From Gangjinia marincola (lineage in GTDB: Bacteria; Bacteroidota; Bacteroidia; Flavobacteriales; Flavobacteriaceae): DNA of 64,000 nt. The notes beneath the pieces are model-generated. The model ran no database searches, had not been told where the DNA came from, and worked only from the letters and a program-made list of their open reading frames with translations. The DNA lies in contig NZ_BAAAFG010000015.1 in the NCBI RefSeq assembly GCF_039523415.1, forward strand, positions 496,001-560,000, in the 5' to 3' direction. The position numbers and the translations under genes were made by a program. Below, piece after piece: positions 1-8,806 of the stretch (the first letter of the stretch is position 1; each line of letters begins with the position of its first letter).

Positions 1-339
1 CCCTGGTGCGGCATCTTTTACGGTCTTAATTGCCTGTTGCATTAAGCCAATAGGATTAAGTGCTTCTGTGCCTGCATTGTCTTTTAACTGGTCATCAACT
101 TTGACAAACAGCAGCACAGATTTGAGGCCTAACGACCATAATTCTTTGGCCTCATTTTTTAATAGGTCTAAACTCATGCGGTAATAATTAGGCATAGAAG
201 GAATTTCTTCTTTCACGCTTTTTCCCTCGACCACAAACAGCGGAACAATAAAGTCATTCGGGCTAATGATCGTTTCTCGTACCAAGCTTCTAATAGCTTC
301 ATTTGTTCTTAAGCGGCGGTTTCTTCTTAATGGGAACAT
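1..339 (-). CDS. hemB: Delta-aminolevulinic acid dehydratase (porphobilinogen synthase), N-terminal part
   Basis: The first 113 codons of HemB are present; the rest lies beyond the left edge. The enzyme condenses two 5-aminolevulinate molecules to porphobilinogen, the second common step of haem synthesis, in the cytoplasm. The translation opens MFPLRRNRRLRTNEAIRSL and continues with NDFIVPLFVVEGK, both typical of the family N-terminus, and later shows LNPIG followed by a lysine-containing stretch. The ATG at 337-339 is the only plausible start. It is the last gene of the minus-strand hem operon, 63 bp downstream of hemF. The catalytic lysines and metal ligands lie in the missing part. Confidence 0.93.
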   Translation of the reverse strand, partial: MFPLRRNRRLRTNEAIRSLVRETIISPNDFIVPLFVVEGKSVKEEIPSMPNYYRMSLDLLKNEAKELWSLGLKSVLLFVKVDDQLKDNAGTEALNPIGLMQQAIKTVKDAAPG

Positions 340-402
340 AAATGTCGATGTTTTATCAGTAAATTTTTAGCATTTAAACACAAAGAAAACTGAGATTTGG
401 TT

Positions 403-1311
403 TTAGGGATTGACCCACTCTTTAGGTTCTTTTAAAGTATTAATCAGCTCTTCTTCTGCACTACCTTCTTCAGGATGATAATTGTATTTCCATTGAACGG
501 TTGGGGGTAGGCTCATAAGAATGCTTTCAATACGCCCATTAGTTTTAAGCCCAAATAAGGTGCCTTTGTCATGCACTAAATTAAACTCTACGTATCGCCC
601 ACGGCGTATTTCTTGCCAGCGTTTATGAGAAGCCTTAAACTGAGTGTCTTTTCTTTTTTCAACAATAGGAATGTAGGCTTCTAAAAAATGATCGCCTACC
701 TCTGTCACAAAGGCAAACCAGTCCTGCATGCTCATTTCGCTGGTTGCTTTGCAATAGTCAAAAAATAATCCGCCTACGCCACGTGCTTCATCGCGGTGCG
801 CATTCCAGAAATATTCGTCACAACGTTTTTTATACGCGGGATAAAAAGATTTATCATGTTGATCGCAAGCAGCTTTACACACCTGATGAAAATGAGAGGC
901 GTCTTCTTCAAATACGTAGTACGGAGTTAAATCTAATCCGCCACCAAACCATTGATCTACAATTTCCCCTTGTTTATCATACATCTCAAAGTATCTAAAA
1001 TTTGCGTGAACTGTTGGTACAAACGGATTATACGGATGCATTACCAGACTAATACCACAAGCAAAAAAGTCTGCATCTTCAACCCCAAAGTAGGCTTGCA
1101 TGGATTGGGGTAGTGTGCCGTGTACCGCTGAGGTATTAACACCGCCTTTTTCAAAGACATTTCCATGTTCTATGATGCGCGATCTGCCTCCGCCACCTTC
1201 GGGACGATCCCAAAAATCCTCTTGAAAAGTCGCTCTACCATCGATTTTCTCAAAGGCTTGGCAAATGGTGTTTTGTAGATGATTTATGTATGTTAAGAAT
1301 TGCTCTTTCAT
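403..1311 (-). CDS. hemF: Oxygen-dependent coproporphyrinogen III oxidase
   Basis: This 302-residue cytoplasmic enzyme oxidatively decarboxylates two propionates of coproporphyrinogen III to give protoporphyrinogen IX, using O2. Family motifs are clear: MHPYNPFVPTVHANFRYFE at about 91-109 with the conserved histidines, WFGGGLDLTPYY at 121-132, and RRGRYVEFNLVHDKGT near 235-252. The length matches the family. Its start overlaps the hemE stop by 4 bp, so the two are probably translationally coupled. The use of HemF rather than oxygen-independent HemN at this locus suggests an aerobic lifestyle, although a hemN elsewhere cannot be excluded. Confidence 0.97.
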   Translation of the reverse strand: MKEQFLTYINHLQNTICQAFEKIDGRATFQEDFWDRPEGGGGRSRIIEHGNVFEKGGVNTSAVHGTLPQSMQAYFGVEDADFFACGISLVMHPYNPFVPTVHANFRYFEMYDKQGEIVDQWFGGGLDLTPYYVFEEDASHFHQVCKAACDQHDKSFYPAYKKRCDEYFWNAHRDEARGVGGLFFDYCKATSEMSMQDWFAFVTEVGDHFLEAYIPIVEKRKDTQFKASHKRWQEIRRGRYVEFNLVHDKGTLFGLKTNGRIESILMSLPPTVQWKYNYHPEEGSAEEELINTLKEPKEWVNP

Positions 1312-2333
1312 GCCTCATATGCTTTCACCGCATCTACGAATGCTTTTGCATGATCTACGGGCACTGTTGGTAATATACCGTGCCCCAAATTGGCGATATA
1401 CTTATCTTTCCCAAAGCCATCGATCATTTCTTTGACCATTTTTTGAATGTCAGGAATAGGCGAAAATAATCTGGAAGGGTCAAAATTACCTTGTAAGGTG
1501 ACCTTACTACCCGTAAATTTTCTTGCTAGGTCCGGGGAACACGTCCAATCCACGCCAAGCGCTGAGACCCTGCTTTTTGCCATATCTTCTAGGGCATACC
1601 AACAGCCTTTTGCAAAAACAATGACTTCAGTTTCGTCAGCCAGCGCATCTACAATTTGATTAATGTATGGCCAGGAGAATTCCTGATAATCTACAGGAGA
1701 TAACATCCCGCCCCAACTATCAAAAATTTGTACTGCATTCACGCCGTGTTTTACTTTTTCTTTTAGGTAAAGAATTGTAGTGTCTGTTATTTTTTGAAGC
1801 AGTGCATGAGCTGCTTGCGGATTAGAGAAACAAAAACGTTTTGCCTTATCAAAACTCTTAGAGCCTCTACCTTCTACCGCGTAGCATAAAATAGTCCATG
1901 GGGATCCTGCAAAACCAATCAACGGGACGTCATCATTCAACATCTCCTTGGTCATATCAATAGCATCCATCACATACCCTAAGGTTTCCTCAATATTTGG
2001 AACAATCACTTGTTCTACATCTGCCGTTGTGCGAACTGGATTAGGTAACCAAGGTCCAATCCCTTCTTTCATTTCAACATCAATATTCATGGCCTGCGGG
2101 ATCACCAAAATATCTGAGAATAAGATCGCCGCATCTGGTTTTATGATACGTATAGGTTGCACCGTGATTTCTGAAGCCAATTCTGGCGTACGGCAACGTG
2201 TAAAGAAATCGTATTTACGCTTGAGCGCCATAAATTCTGGCAGATAACGTCCTGCTTGTCTCATCATCCAAACCGGCGGGCGGTTTACGCTTTCCCCTTT
2301 TAATGCTCTTAGAAATAGATCGTTTTTTATCAT
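1308..2333 (-). CDS. hemE: Uroporphyrinogen decarboxylase
   Basis: This 341-residue enzyme removes four carboxyl groups from uroporphyrinogen III to form coproporphyrinogen III. The first signature, PPVWMMRQAGRYLPEF, is at 19-34. The catalytic aspartate region LFSDILV is at 71-77 (Asp74), and GFAGSPWT and LGHGILP lie further along. It is full length for the family. It overlaps hemF by 4 bp and follows hemD after a 59-bp gap that contains a small hairpin repeat (2391-2415). It is part of the hemACDEFB operon. Confidence 0.97.
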   Translation of the reverse strand: MIKNDLFLRALKGESVNRPPVWMMRQAGRYLPEFMALKRKYDFFTRCRTPELASEITVQPIRIIKPDAAILFSDILVIPQAMNIDVEMKEGIGPWLPNPVRTTADVEQVIVPNIEETLGYVMDAIDMTKEMLNDDVPLIGFAGSPWTILCYAVEGRGSKSFDKAKRFCFSNPQAAHALLQKITDTTILYLKEKVKHGVNAVQIFDSWGGMLSPVDYQEFSWPYINQIVDALADETEVIVFAKGCWYALEDMAKSRVSALGVDWTCSPDLARKFTGSKVTLQGNFDPSRLFSPIPDIQKMVKEMIDGFGKDKYIANLGHGILPTVPVDHAKAFVDAVKAYEA

Positions 2334-2390
2334 AATATGTTATCCTAAATTCCTGCCTAGGATTCGTTTTAATAGTATATTTCGTATTCT

Positions 2391-2415
2391 GGTCATTGAG
2401 CTTGTCGAAATGACC
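2391..2415. repeat. Hairpin repeat with GAGCTTGTCGA core
   Basis: The arms GGTCATT and AATGACC flank a core resembling GAGCTTGTCGA. Two related copies lie in this window at 44434-44456 and 53982-54006. This copy supplies the stop codon and last codons of hemD. Repeats with this core are common in Bacteroidetes intergenic DNA (general knowledge); their function is not known to me. Confidence 0.7.
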
Positions 2416-3070
2416 TATTTAATTTCTTTATTACCTGTACCAATACATTCTCTACGGAAGGATGATTGGCTACCACAATGTTTTTTGTGTGCTTTTCAGC
2501 TTCTTTAGAGGTGGTCGCACCAATACAAAATGCGGTTACTTCTTCTGAAAAAGTATTCTTAGACACAAAACTTTGAATGGCACTTGGGCTAAAAAAAAGA
2601 ATACCGTCAAAATGACCTCTTAATTCTTCAGGAGTGAGCATAGTTTTATAAACCACAATTTCTTCAACCCTAATCTTAGCTTCCTTCAATGCATGAGGCA
2701 GCTCATCTCTACGTTGTTTTCCGCAGAAAAAGGTAAAAGCCTTATCTGCGTAGGATTCAATAAGCTTTTTAGCTAAATCTGCTGCGTTCGGGGCAATTTC
2801 AACAACATGAAATCCAATTTCTCTAGCAAAGGCAGCTGTTTTCTCACCTACGCAATAGATATGAGCATGTTGCAAGTTAATTTGGTCCCGCTTTTCTGCT
2901 ATTACTTCAACAGCCTTCTGACTGGTATAAATGATGTGCTCAGTATTTTGCGGAACGTCAAAATCTATCGCTAGAGTTTCAATAAAATTTCGCTCCACAT
3001 AATGAAAACCAGCATGAATGAGATGATTTTTTTGAGCTAAGGTCAATATTTTGGTGGAGAGAATGCGCAT
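2393..3070 (-). CDS. hemD: Uroporphyrinogen-III synthase
   Basis: HemD closes and inverts ring D of hydroxymethylbilane to give uroporphyrinogen III. The 225-residue protein shows weak but recognisable family features: MRILSTKILT at the N-terminus, HIIYTSQKAVEVI, the HIYCVGEKTAAFA segment, and FFSPSAIQSFV near 165. The assignment rests as much on position between hemC and hemE as on sequence, because HemD proteins diverge strongly. The last residues (NRSFRQAQ) are encoded by the 2391-2415 repeat, so the natural C-terminus may have been replaced by the repeat insertion. It starts 8 bp after the hemC stop. Confidence 0.9.
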   Translation of the reverse strand: MRILSTKILTLAQKNHLIHAGFHYVERNFIETLAIDFDVPQNTEHIIYTSQKAVEVIAEKRDQINLQHAHIYCVGEKTAAFAREIGFHVVEIAPNAADLAKKLIESYADKAFTFFCGKQRRDELPHALKEAKIRVEEIVVYKTMLTPEELRGHFDGILFFSPSAIQSFVSKNTFSEEVTAFCIGATTSKEAEKHTKNIVVANHPSVENVLVQVIKKLNRSFRQAQ

Positions 3071-3078
3071 TACCCCAT

Positions 3079-3984
3079 CTACTCTTTAATTCGTTTCATC
3101 ATCTTGGCGCCCCCGTTATGTAGTAATATTTGGGCACATTCCTTACCCATATTCTTGTATTGAATTATGGGCAACTCTTTGTCGACCTTAATTTTCTCTT
3201 TGCCATTGAGCGAATGTAAAACGCCATGAAAGGAAATGATGTCATTTTCTATGGATGCAAAAGCCCCGATAGGAGCCGTGCATCCACCTTCTAAGGTGCG
3301 TAAGAAGTCACGTTCTATGTATGTGCAAATATCAGACTCATGATGATTTAAGGGAGCAAGTGCCTCTAAAATTTCTTCATCTTTTTGTAATGCAACTACC
3401 ATCATGGCACCTTGCGCTGGGGCAGAAAGCATCCAATCCAATACGGTGTGATGAGAAGGTAAAACGTTTATTCGCTCTAAGCCTGCCTTGGCAAAGATGG
3501 CCCCATCCCAATCGGAATCCTTCAATTTTTGGAGTCGGGTATTTACATTCCCCCTCAAATCTGTTACCTCATGATCAGGAAAACGATGTAACCATTGTGC
3601 TTTTCGGCGTAAGCTTCCGGTAGCGATTTTGCCCTTAGTTTTTAAAAAGTCCAGATTTCCTTTATGCACTAAAATGTCTTGGGCGTTATGTCGTTTTAAA
3701 ACCGCAGCTTTGACGATGCCATGCGGTAAAGCGGTAGGAACATCCTTCATGCTGTGTACCGCGATATCAACTTGACCGGTGAGCATAGCAATGTCCAGTG
3801 TTTTAGTGAATATCCCGGTTATACCTAATTCGTATAGGGGTTTATCCAGCACAATATCCCCGGTTGATTTTACCGGAACGAGTGAACATTGATGGCCTAA
3901 TTCTTCCAATTGATCTTTAACCGTGTTTGCTTGCCAGAGTGCAAGTTCACTATCTCTGGTCCCTATTCTTATGACCTTTGACAT
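3079..3984 (-). CDS. hemC: Hydroxymethylbilane synthase (porphobilinogen deaminase)
   Basis: This 301-residue enzyme joins four porphobilinogens into hydroxymethylbilane. The N-terminus VIRIGTRDSELALWQAN is typical. The catalytic aspartate is Asp81 in HSMKDVPT, and the dipyrromethane cofactor attaches to Cys235 in LEGGCTAPIGA. Substrate-binding RRKAQ and DLRGNVNTRL are at 126-130 and 142-151. It lies 2 bp downstream of hemA, so they are co-transcribed. Confidence 0.97.
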   Translation of the reverse strand: MSKVIRIGTRDSELALWQANTVKDQLEELGHQCSLVPVKSTGDIVLDKPLYELGITGIFTKTLDIAMLTGQVDIAVHSMKDVPTALPHGIVKAAVLKRHNAQDILVHKGNLDFLKTKGKIATGSLRRKAQWLHRFPDHEVTDLRGNVNTRLQKLKDSDWDGAIFAKAGLERINVLPSHHTVLDWMLSAPAQGAMMVVALQKDEEILEALAPLNHHESDICTYIERDFLRTLEGGCTAPIGAFASIENDIISFHGVLHSLNGKEKIKVDKELPIIQYKNMGKECAQILLHNGGAKMMKRIKE

Positions 3985-3986
3985 GC

Positions 3987-5252
3987 TTAGTTGGTATGAT
4001 CTAACTGAAATACTTTATGAATCAACGTCAAACTATCTTCGGCATCAGTGCTGTTTTCTTTGAGGTGATTGGCAAAGTGCGTAGTGATTTTTTGAATGAT
4101 GCGAGAGCTTAAAATTTCGGCTTGATCCTGATCAAAGTTGGATATTTTTTTGCGTTGGTGATCAACTTCGGCATCTTTGATGGTCTCTAACTTTGTTTTA
4201 AGTGCTTTGATGGTTGGTGCGAATTTTCGGGAGGCCAACCATGTGTCAAAATCTGCTTTTACTTCGCTGATGATTTTCCGCGAAAGCGGAATGGCTTCTT
4301 TTCTATTCTCAATGGTTTCATCTGTCATCCTTGATAAATCATCCAGATGGACTAAGGTTACTCCGGGAATTTCTGCTACATCGTTAGCCACATTTTTTGG
4401 GATAGATAGATCCAAAATGAGTAGCTCTTTTTGGGGATATAGTAACTCTTTTGAAATGGTAGGTTGCTGCGCACCGGTTGCTACGATCAAAACATCAGAC
4501 TGCCTAATTTCTGCCTGTAAATTGGCGTAATCTTTTACGGTAATATCAAATTTTCCAGCTAGTGCTTCGGCTTTATCCTTAGTACGGTTTATTAACGTAA
4601 TATGCTTGTTATCGATGTGTTTTACGAGATTATCACAGGTATTACGACCGATCTTTCCAGTTCCAAAAAGTAAAATATTTTTTTCAGAGACTTCTGGAAC
4701 ATTTTCTAAGATGTACTTGACCGATGCAAAGCTTACCGAAGTCGCTCCTGTAGAAAGATTCGTTTCGTTTTTAATGCGTTTACTTGCCTGGATCACCGCA
4801 TTGAGCAGTCGCTCCAAAAACGGATTGGTCATATGATGCTTTTTAGCTTCTTTAAAGCCTTTTTTGAGCTGACTTATAATTTCGAAATCACCCAGTATTT
4901 GACTGTCAAGCCCGGTACCTACATTGAACATGTGCTCAATAGCATCATTATTTTTGTATACGTAAGAAACCTCCTCAAACTCTTCTACTGTTCCAACGGT
5001 ATTTTCACACAAAATCTTGATAAGTTGATAGGGGTGCTGCGCAAAACCGTAAATTTCAGTACGGTTACAGGTGGAAACAACTAAAGCGGCGGGAATATGT
5101 TGTTCTTTAGCTTGAAGAATGACATTGCGTTTAGCGTCTTCAGACAAGCTAAAATGACCACGAACTTCTTCGTCGGCTTTTTTGTAGCTTAATCCTATCA
5201 CGTAAAAGATAGAACTACCTGCCTCTTTTCTATTCTGCATAGACTCTAACAC
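3987..5252 (-). CDS. hemA: Glutamyl-tRNA reductase
   Basis: This first gene of the hem operon makes glutamate-1-semialdehyde from Glu-tRNA(Glu), the entry step of the C5 pathway. The 421-residue protein has the catalytic cysteine Cys62 in VVSTCNRTEIYG, the LDSQILGDFEI segment near 115-125, an NADPH-binding GTGKIG, and the C-terminal dimerisation helices. Two N-terminal methionines (1 and 5) are close together and the exact start is uncertain. The 182-bp gap to the divergent AraC gene should hold the operon promoter. Confidence 0.97.
   Translation of the reverse strand: MLESMQNRKEAGSSIFYVIGLSYKKADEEVRGHFSLSEDAKRNVILQAKEQHIPAALVVSTCNRTEIYGFAQHPYQLIKILCENTVGTVEEFEEVSYVYKNNDAIEHMFNVGTGLDSQILGDFEIISQLKKGFKEAKKHHMTNPFLERLLNAVIQASKRIKNETNLSTGATSVSFASVKYILENVPEVSEKNILLFGTGKIGRNTCDNLVKHIDNKHITLINRTKDKAEALAGKFDITVKDYANLQAEIRQSDVLIVATGAQQPTISKELLYPQKELLILDLSIPKNVANDVAEIPGVTLVHLDDLSRMTDETIENRKEAIPLSRKIISEVKADFDTWLASRKFAPTIKALKTKLETIKDAEVDHQRKKISNFDQDQAEILSSRIIQKITTHFANHLKENSTDAEDSLTLIHKVFQLDHTN
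4276..4291. repeat. Stem-loop TTCCGC-GAAA-GCGGAA inside hemA
   Basis: This is a perfect 6-bp inverted repeat with a GAAA loop (TTTC on the other strand). It is one member of a dispersed CCGC-4 nt-GCGG family found inside several genes here (27148-27161, 30416-30427, 55872-55883, and looser copies). Confidence 0.6.
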
Positions 5253-5323
5253 AATTGGAATGCAAAATTAGGTGGCAAGCATCTAATTAGATAACGCTAT
5301 AAGTACTAATTATAACGATAGCG

Positions 5324-5336
5324 GTTCGTATCGAAC
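5324..5336. promoter_or_regulatory. Short palindrome in the hemA/araC intergenic region
   Basis: GTTCG-TAT-CGAAC lies about 72 bp upstream of hemA and 99 bp upstream of the AraC gene. It could be an operator, but AraC proteins usually bind direct repeats, so the link to the neighbour is only positional. Confidence 0.25.
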
Positions 5337-5434
5337 TAATTTAATTATTTTTGACTGAAATATCATCAAATGTCAATAAATTAGGAGGATTAAAGACTCT
5401 TATTTGGAATAATTCTAAATAATAAAGTATAGGT

Positions 5435-6328
5435 ATGAAACAAAATATTGAAAAAAATGTCGCTAGAAGTTCAAGCGAATTGGTAAACATAGAAGATGAC
5501 TTTATCATCATCACCCATAAAAATAATTCTGATTCTCTGGAAGAATTTAAGCATCAGGTAGATAGCTCTTATATTCAGTTTCATTTTTGTGCTAAGGGAA
5601 ACGGAATTTTTGTTTTTAATAACGGAAACTACCGCTTGCCCTTAAGCGAACAGAAGTCATTGCTACTGTATAATCCGCAGCAGGATTTGCCTTTGCATTT
5701 ACAGATTGCTGAAAACTCTTGGTTAGTTTCAATATTAGTTCACCTGAAAAAATTTCATACGCTCTTTTCCCAAGAGGCTAGCTATGTTGACTTTTTGAGC
5801 GAGGAGAATAAGAGTAAGAAGTACTATAAAGACGGTGTGATTTCTCCCTCTACGGCAGTAGTGCTTAATCAAATGCTCAATTTTAATTTACACGAATCTG
5901 TCCGTGATATTTACCTTAAAGGAAAGGCATACGAACTTATTGGATTATATTTTAATCATCCCGATGAGCCAGATGTTGAACAATGCCCTTTTTTAGCAGA
6001 TGAAGAGAATGTGCGCAAAATAAAAATGGCCAAACAGCTTATTATTGAGCATATGGCAGAGCCTCCTACCTTGCAGGAACTCTCTGAGAAAATAGGATTA
6101 TCTCTCAAAAAACTAAAAGAAGGATTCAAGGAAATATACGGGGATACTGTTTACGGGTTTTTAGTAGATTATAAATTAGAATACGCCCGTAGTTTATTAG
6201 AAAAAGGGCAACACAATGTGAATGAAGTGGGTTTAAAAATAGGATATAGCACATCAAGCCACTTTATTGCAGCGTTTAAAAAGAAGTTTGGAATCACACC
6301 AAAGCAGTACATGCAAACTCAAAATTAG
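5435..6328 (+). CDS. AraC-family transcriptional regulator next to the hem operon
   Basis: This 297-residue protein has a divergent N-terminal half (about 1-190) and a C-terminal AraC-type double helix-turn-helix (about 197-295). The second helix region contains VNEVGLKIGYSTSSHFIAAF and ends with the usual FGITPKQY. It is divergent from hemA. An AraC gene beside hemA and hemH is a recurring arrangement in flavobacteria (general knowledge), so a role in tetrapyrrole or iron control is plausible but inferred. No ligand-binding motif is recognised. A strong bidirectional hairpin follows at 6331-6359. Confidence 0.93.
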   Translation: MKQNIEKNVARSSSELVNIEDDFIIITHKNNSDSLEEFKHQVDSSYIQFHFCAKGNGIFVFNNGNYRLPLSEQKSLLLYNPQQDLPLHLQIAENSWLVSILVHLKKFHTLFSQEASYVDFLSEENKSKKYYKDGVISPSTAVVLNQMLNFNLHESVRDIYLKGKAYELIGLYFNHPDEPDVEQCPFLADEENVRKIKMAKQLIIEHMAEPPTLQELSEKIGLSLKKLKEGFKEIYGDTVYGFLVDYKLEYARSLLEKGQHNVNEVGLKIGYSTSSHFIAAFKKKFGITPKQYMQTQN

Positions 6329-6330
6329 AA

Positions 6331-6359
6331 AATCCTTTGGTCAAAATGACCAAAGGATT
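6331..6359. terminator. Bidirectional terminator hairpin
   Basis: The 13-bp arms AATCCTTTGGTCA and TGACCAAAGGATT are separated by AAA. The hairpin lies between the convergent AraC gene and the T9SS gene that ends at 6389. Confidence 0.8.
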
Positions 6360-6388
6360 AAATAAACGATTCTGGGTGTTTGAAGATC

Positions 6389-7948
6389 TTATTTTTTTAT
6401 AAATCTTTTGGTCATTATTATTCCTTCTTGTGATACAGCTTTGACCAAGTATATTCCCGCTTGCAGTTTGCTCACATCGACTGTATTATTTTTTGATTGC
6501 AAAATCTTTCTTCCCTGTAGACTGAAGATAGAAATTTCTGTCAATTTTTTGTTTTCAGCATTAATCGTTAGAACATCTGTTGCCGGATTAGGATAAAAAG
6601 ATAATTTGAAATTTTCTTTGTTCAGGCTACTTACAGAAAGATTTCCTTGAAATTCAAAAGCTCCTGCATCAACAGTAGTATTGACGATTCTTGGATTACC
6701 AGCTAAGTCACTTGTAAATCCTGCTGGGAGCGAGGTATTATCTCCTGCGTCTATTCCCAAAGATCCTTGAACTAAATTAAGATCATTATTTGCTTCATCA
6801 ACATAAGATGGGTTTCCTAAAATGTTATTAGCTAATGAAGCGGGCGGAATGTCTGCCGCACCACCAAAACTTACATCAGTTAGATTGTTATTTATAAAAA
6901 CATCTGCTTCATTACCTAAATAGGTCCCGCTTAAAACAGTCATAATATTATTTGAAGCGACTGTACCGCTTAAATCTGCATTATTATCATTAATGTTATT
7001 TGCATAGGTAGTGGAAATAGTACTTGTTCCTACAGCGTCTACGCCTACCGTGGTTCTGGTTTCTCCTTGATTAGAGAGTACATTATCTACGTTGTTGTAG
7101 ATCGTATTGTTAATAATATCTACATCAACTATTCCCTGTGTAGCAAGGCCCCTTACCCAAAGTGCGCTAGCACCTAAAGAATTACCACCTATGGCCTCGT
7201 TCTTCGCAAATAAATTTCCTAAAACGCGCACGTCCATCGTAGCAGTAGGATTAGGGTCTAATAATACAGCATAAATGCCTGTGCCCCACTGAGCTCTGTT
7301 ATTCGTAAATACATTTCCTTCTGCGATCAATTCAGAACCTACCTTGTCAACCCAAAAGAAAATACCTGCAGCACTGGTATTAGCGTAATTATTTGTGATC
7401 AAACAATTTTTTACGGTCAGTTTCGCTGGAGCTTGAGTTTTTCTAATGGCAGCACCATTTTGTTGAGGAAGATCATTACCGTTTGCATGTCCATTTTCTA
7501 TGGTGAAACCATCAATAGTGACGTCATCTCCTTGTATTAAGACTACATTATAGACATTATCTTGTCTAAATGCATTATTAGCATCAATGACTCCCGGAGT
7601 ATCATCTCCGTTCTTATCGCCATCTAGAACTGTTGGATTATTTCTAAAATCACGCTGGTTTAGTGCAGTTTCTATACCATTAAATCCGCCGTAAATTTTT
7701 AGACCGATTTGAGAAGGTTGGGTAATAAAAGAAGCAAATCGTCCTGCTTGTGGAGGTACATATCTTCCTTGAGCGACCCAGATTTCATCATTTGGATTAG
7801 CATTAGTCAGTGCATCTTGTAGATCAACATACGCGTTATCCCAGCTAGTACCATTGTTGTCTCCAGTAGCAGTTTGGTCTACATAAATTTGCGCGTGCAT
7901 TAAATTTGCTAGGCTTACGCCTAGCATAAAAAGTAAAGTCTTTTTCAT
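6389..7948 (-). CDS. T9SS-secreted parallel beta-helix protein
   Basis: This 519-residue secreted protein has a signal peptide (1-19, ending MHAQ). The body is of the pectate-lyase-like right-handed beta-helix type, opening with the characteristic YVDQTATGDNNGTSWDNAY and then repeats such as VTIDGFTIENGHA and NNTIYNN, with AGDNTSLP and AGAFEF near 400-430. The C-terminal type A sorting domain (about 447-519) starts LSFYPNPATDVLTI and ends TKRFIKK, predicting export by T9SS and surface anchoring or release. No catalytic residues can be assigned, so it may be an adhesin or polysaccharide-binding protein. Its promoter carries three 21-bp-spaced TTGCTAAA-type repeats (8012-8061), suggesting control by the adjacent LytTR regulator. 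Confidence 0.92.
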   Translation of the reverse strand: MKKTLLFMLGVSLANLMHAQIYVDQTATGDNNGTSWDNAYVDLQDALTNANPNDEIWVAQGRYVPPQAGRFASFITQPSQIGLKIYGGFNGIETALNQRDFRNNPTVLDGDKNGDDTPGVIDANNAFRQDNVYNVVLIQGDDVTIDGFTIENGHANGNDLPQQNGAAIRKTQAPAKLTVKNCLITNNYANTSAAGIFFWVDKVGSELIAEGNVFTNNRAQWGTGIYAVLLDPNPTATMDVRVLGNLFAKNEAIGGNSLGASALWVRGLATQGIVDVDIINNTIYNNVDNVLSNQGETRTTVGVDAVGTSTISTTYANNINDNNADLSGTVASNNIMTVLSGTYLGNEADVFINNNLTDVSFGGAADIPPASLANNILGNPSYVDEANNDLNLVQGSLGIDAGDNTSLPAGFTSDLAGNPRIVNTTVDAGAFEFQGNLSVSSLNKENFKLSFYPNPATDVLTINAENKKLTEISIFSLQGRKILQSKNNTVDVSKLQAGIYLVKAVSQEGIIMTKRFIKK

Positions 7949-7972
7949 TATAAGTGTTTTAAGAATTTACTA

Positions 7973-8061
7973 CAATAATACAAGCAAGATGTACTGCTGT
8001 CACTGGCAAAATTGCTAAAGCAAGTTCCTGAGTTGCTAGATAGGTTGGTTTAATTGCTAAA
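7973..8061 (-). promoter_or_regulatory. Predicted LytTR-controlled promoter of the beta-helix gene
   Basis: Direct repeats TTGCTAAA (8012-8019), TTGCTAGA (8033-8040) and TTGCTAAA (8054-8061) are spaced exactly 21 bp start to start. On the gene strand, a TATTATTG box (7973-7980, 7 of 8 to TAnnTTTG) lies 32 bp inward. The third repeat overlaps the stop codon of the regulator gene. Confidence 0.7.
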
Positions 8062-8806
8062 ACCTTTCTTGAATAGCTTTTAGGAACGAATCCACATTAT
8101 CCTTTGCAATAGAGACGCGTTTATTATTCTCCATGAGTAAATAGCCTCCATCTACTCGTATGAATTCCTTTAAGAAATTAAGGTTGATAAGAAATGAACG
8201 ATGTGATCTAAAGAAAAGAGGTTGATCTTTTAATAATTCAACGTAGTATTTAAGTGGTTTGCTTACGACAATTTCTTCATTTTTTAATAATACCGAGGTA
8301 TACATTCCAGAAGCTTCAAACAAAATTATATCGTTGATCTTGACAAAAGTAATTCCCTTGGCGTGAGTAAGACCAATTTTTGAAAACTGTTGTGAATTTA
8401 GATTCTCTTTAAGTTGTTCTAATTTTTTTGATACTTGAGTGGTGTGCAATTTGCTTTTTACACGTTGAACGACTTCTATGACCTGCTGTGGTCGCAAAGG
8501 CTTTAACAGGTAGCTAATAGCACTAAGCTGAAATGCTTTTAACGCATATTCATTGTAAGCAGTGGTAAAAATTAAATCAAAGGATATGTCTTCTGGACTT
8601 AAGAAATCAAGTAATTCTAATCCTGAATGCTCCGGCATTTCAATATCAAGAAATACGAGTTCTGGCTTATATTTTTTAATAAGCCTAATGCCTTGTAATA
8701 AATCTTCGGCTTCATATTGTTGTTTGATATCAGGGCAATCATCTTTTAGGATGGTGCTTAATAATAAACGCGCTTTTGGTTCATCATCTATAATAACGGC
8801 TGTCAT
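8057..8806 (-). CDS. LytTR-family response regulator (copy 1)
   Basis: This 249-residue two-component regulator has a receiver domain (1-120) with acidic residues Asp7 and Asp8, phospho-acceptor Asp54 in VFLDIEMPEHSG, the TAYNEYALKAF segment and conserved KPLRPQQ. A LytTR DNA-binding domain (about 145-249) contains FRSHRSFLINLNF. LytTR domains bind pairs of short direct repeats about two helical turns apart. It overlaps the stop of the kinase gene (ATGA), so it is translationally coupled to its partner. It is close in sequence and identical in length to the regulator at 17909-18658. Confidence 0.96.
   Translation of the reverse strand: MTAVIIDDEPKARLLLSTILKDDCPDIKQQYEAEDLLQGIRLIKKYKPELVFLDIEMPEHSGLELLDFLSPEDISFDLIFTTAYNEYALKAFQLSAISYLLKPLRPQQVIEVVQRVKSKLHTTQVSKKLEQLKENLNSQQFSKIGLTHAKGITFVKINDIILFEASGMYTSVLLKNEEIVVSKPLKYYVELLKDQPLFFRSHRSFLINLNFLKEFIRVDGGYLLMENNKRVSIAKDNVDSFLKAIQERF

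Noticed and set aside
744..5084. Plus-strand frames across the hem operon
   Set aside because: They are antisense shadows of strongly conserved enzymes and show no protein features.
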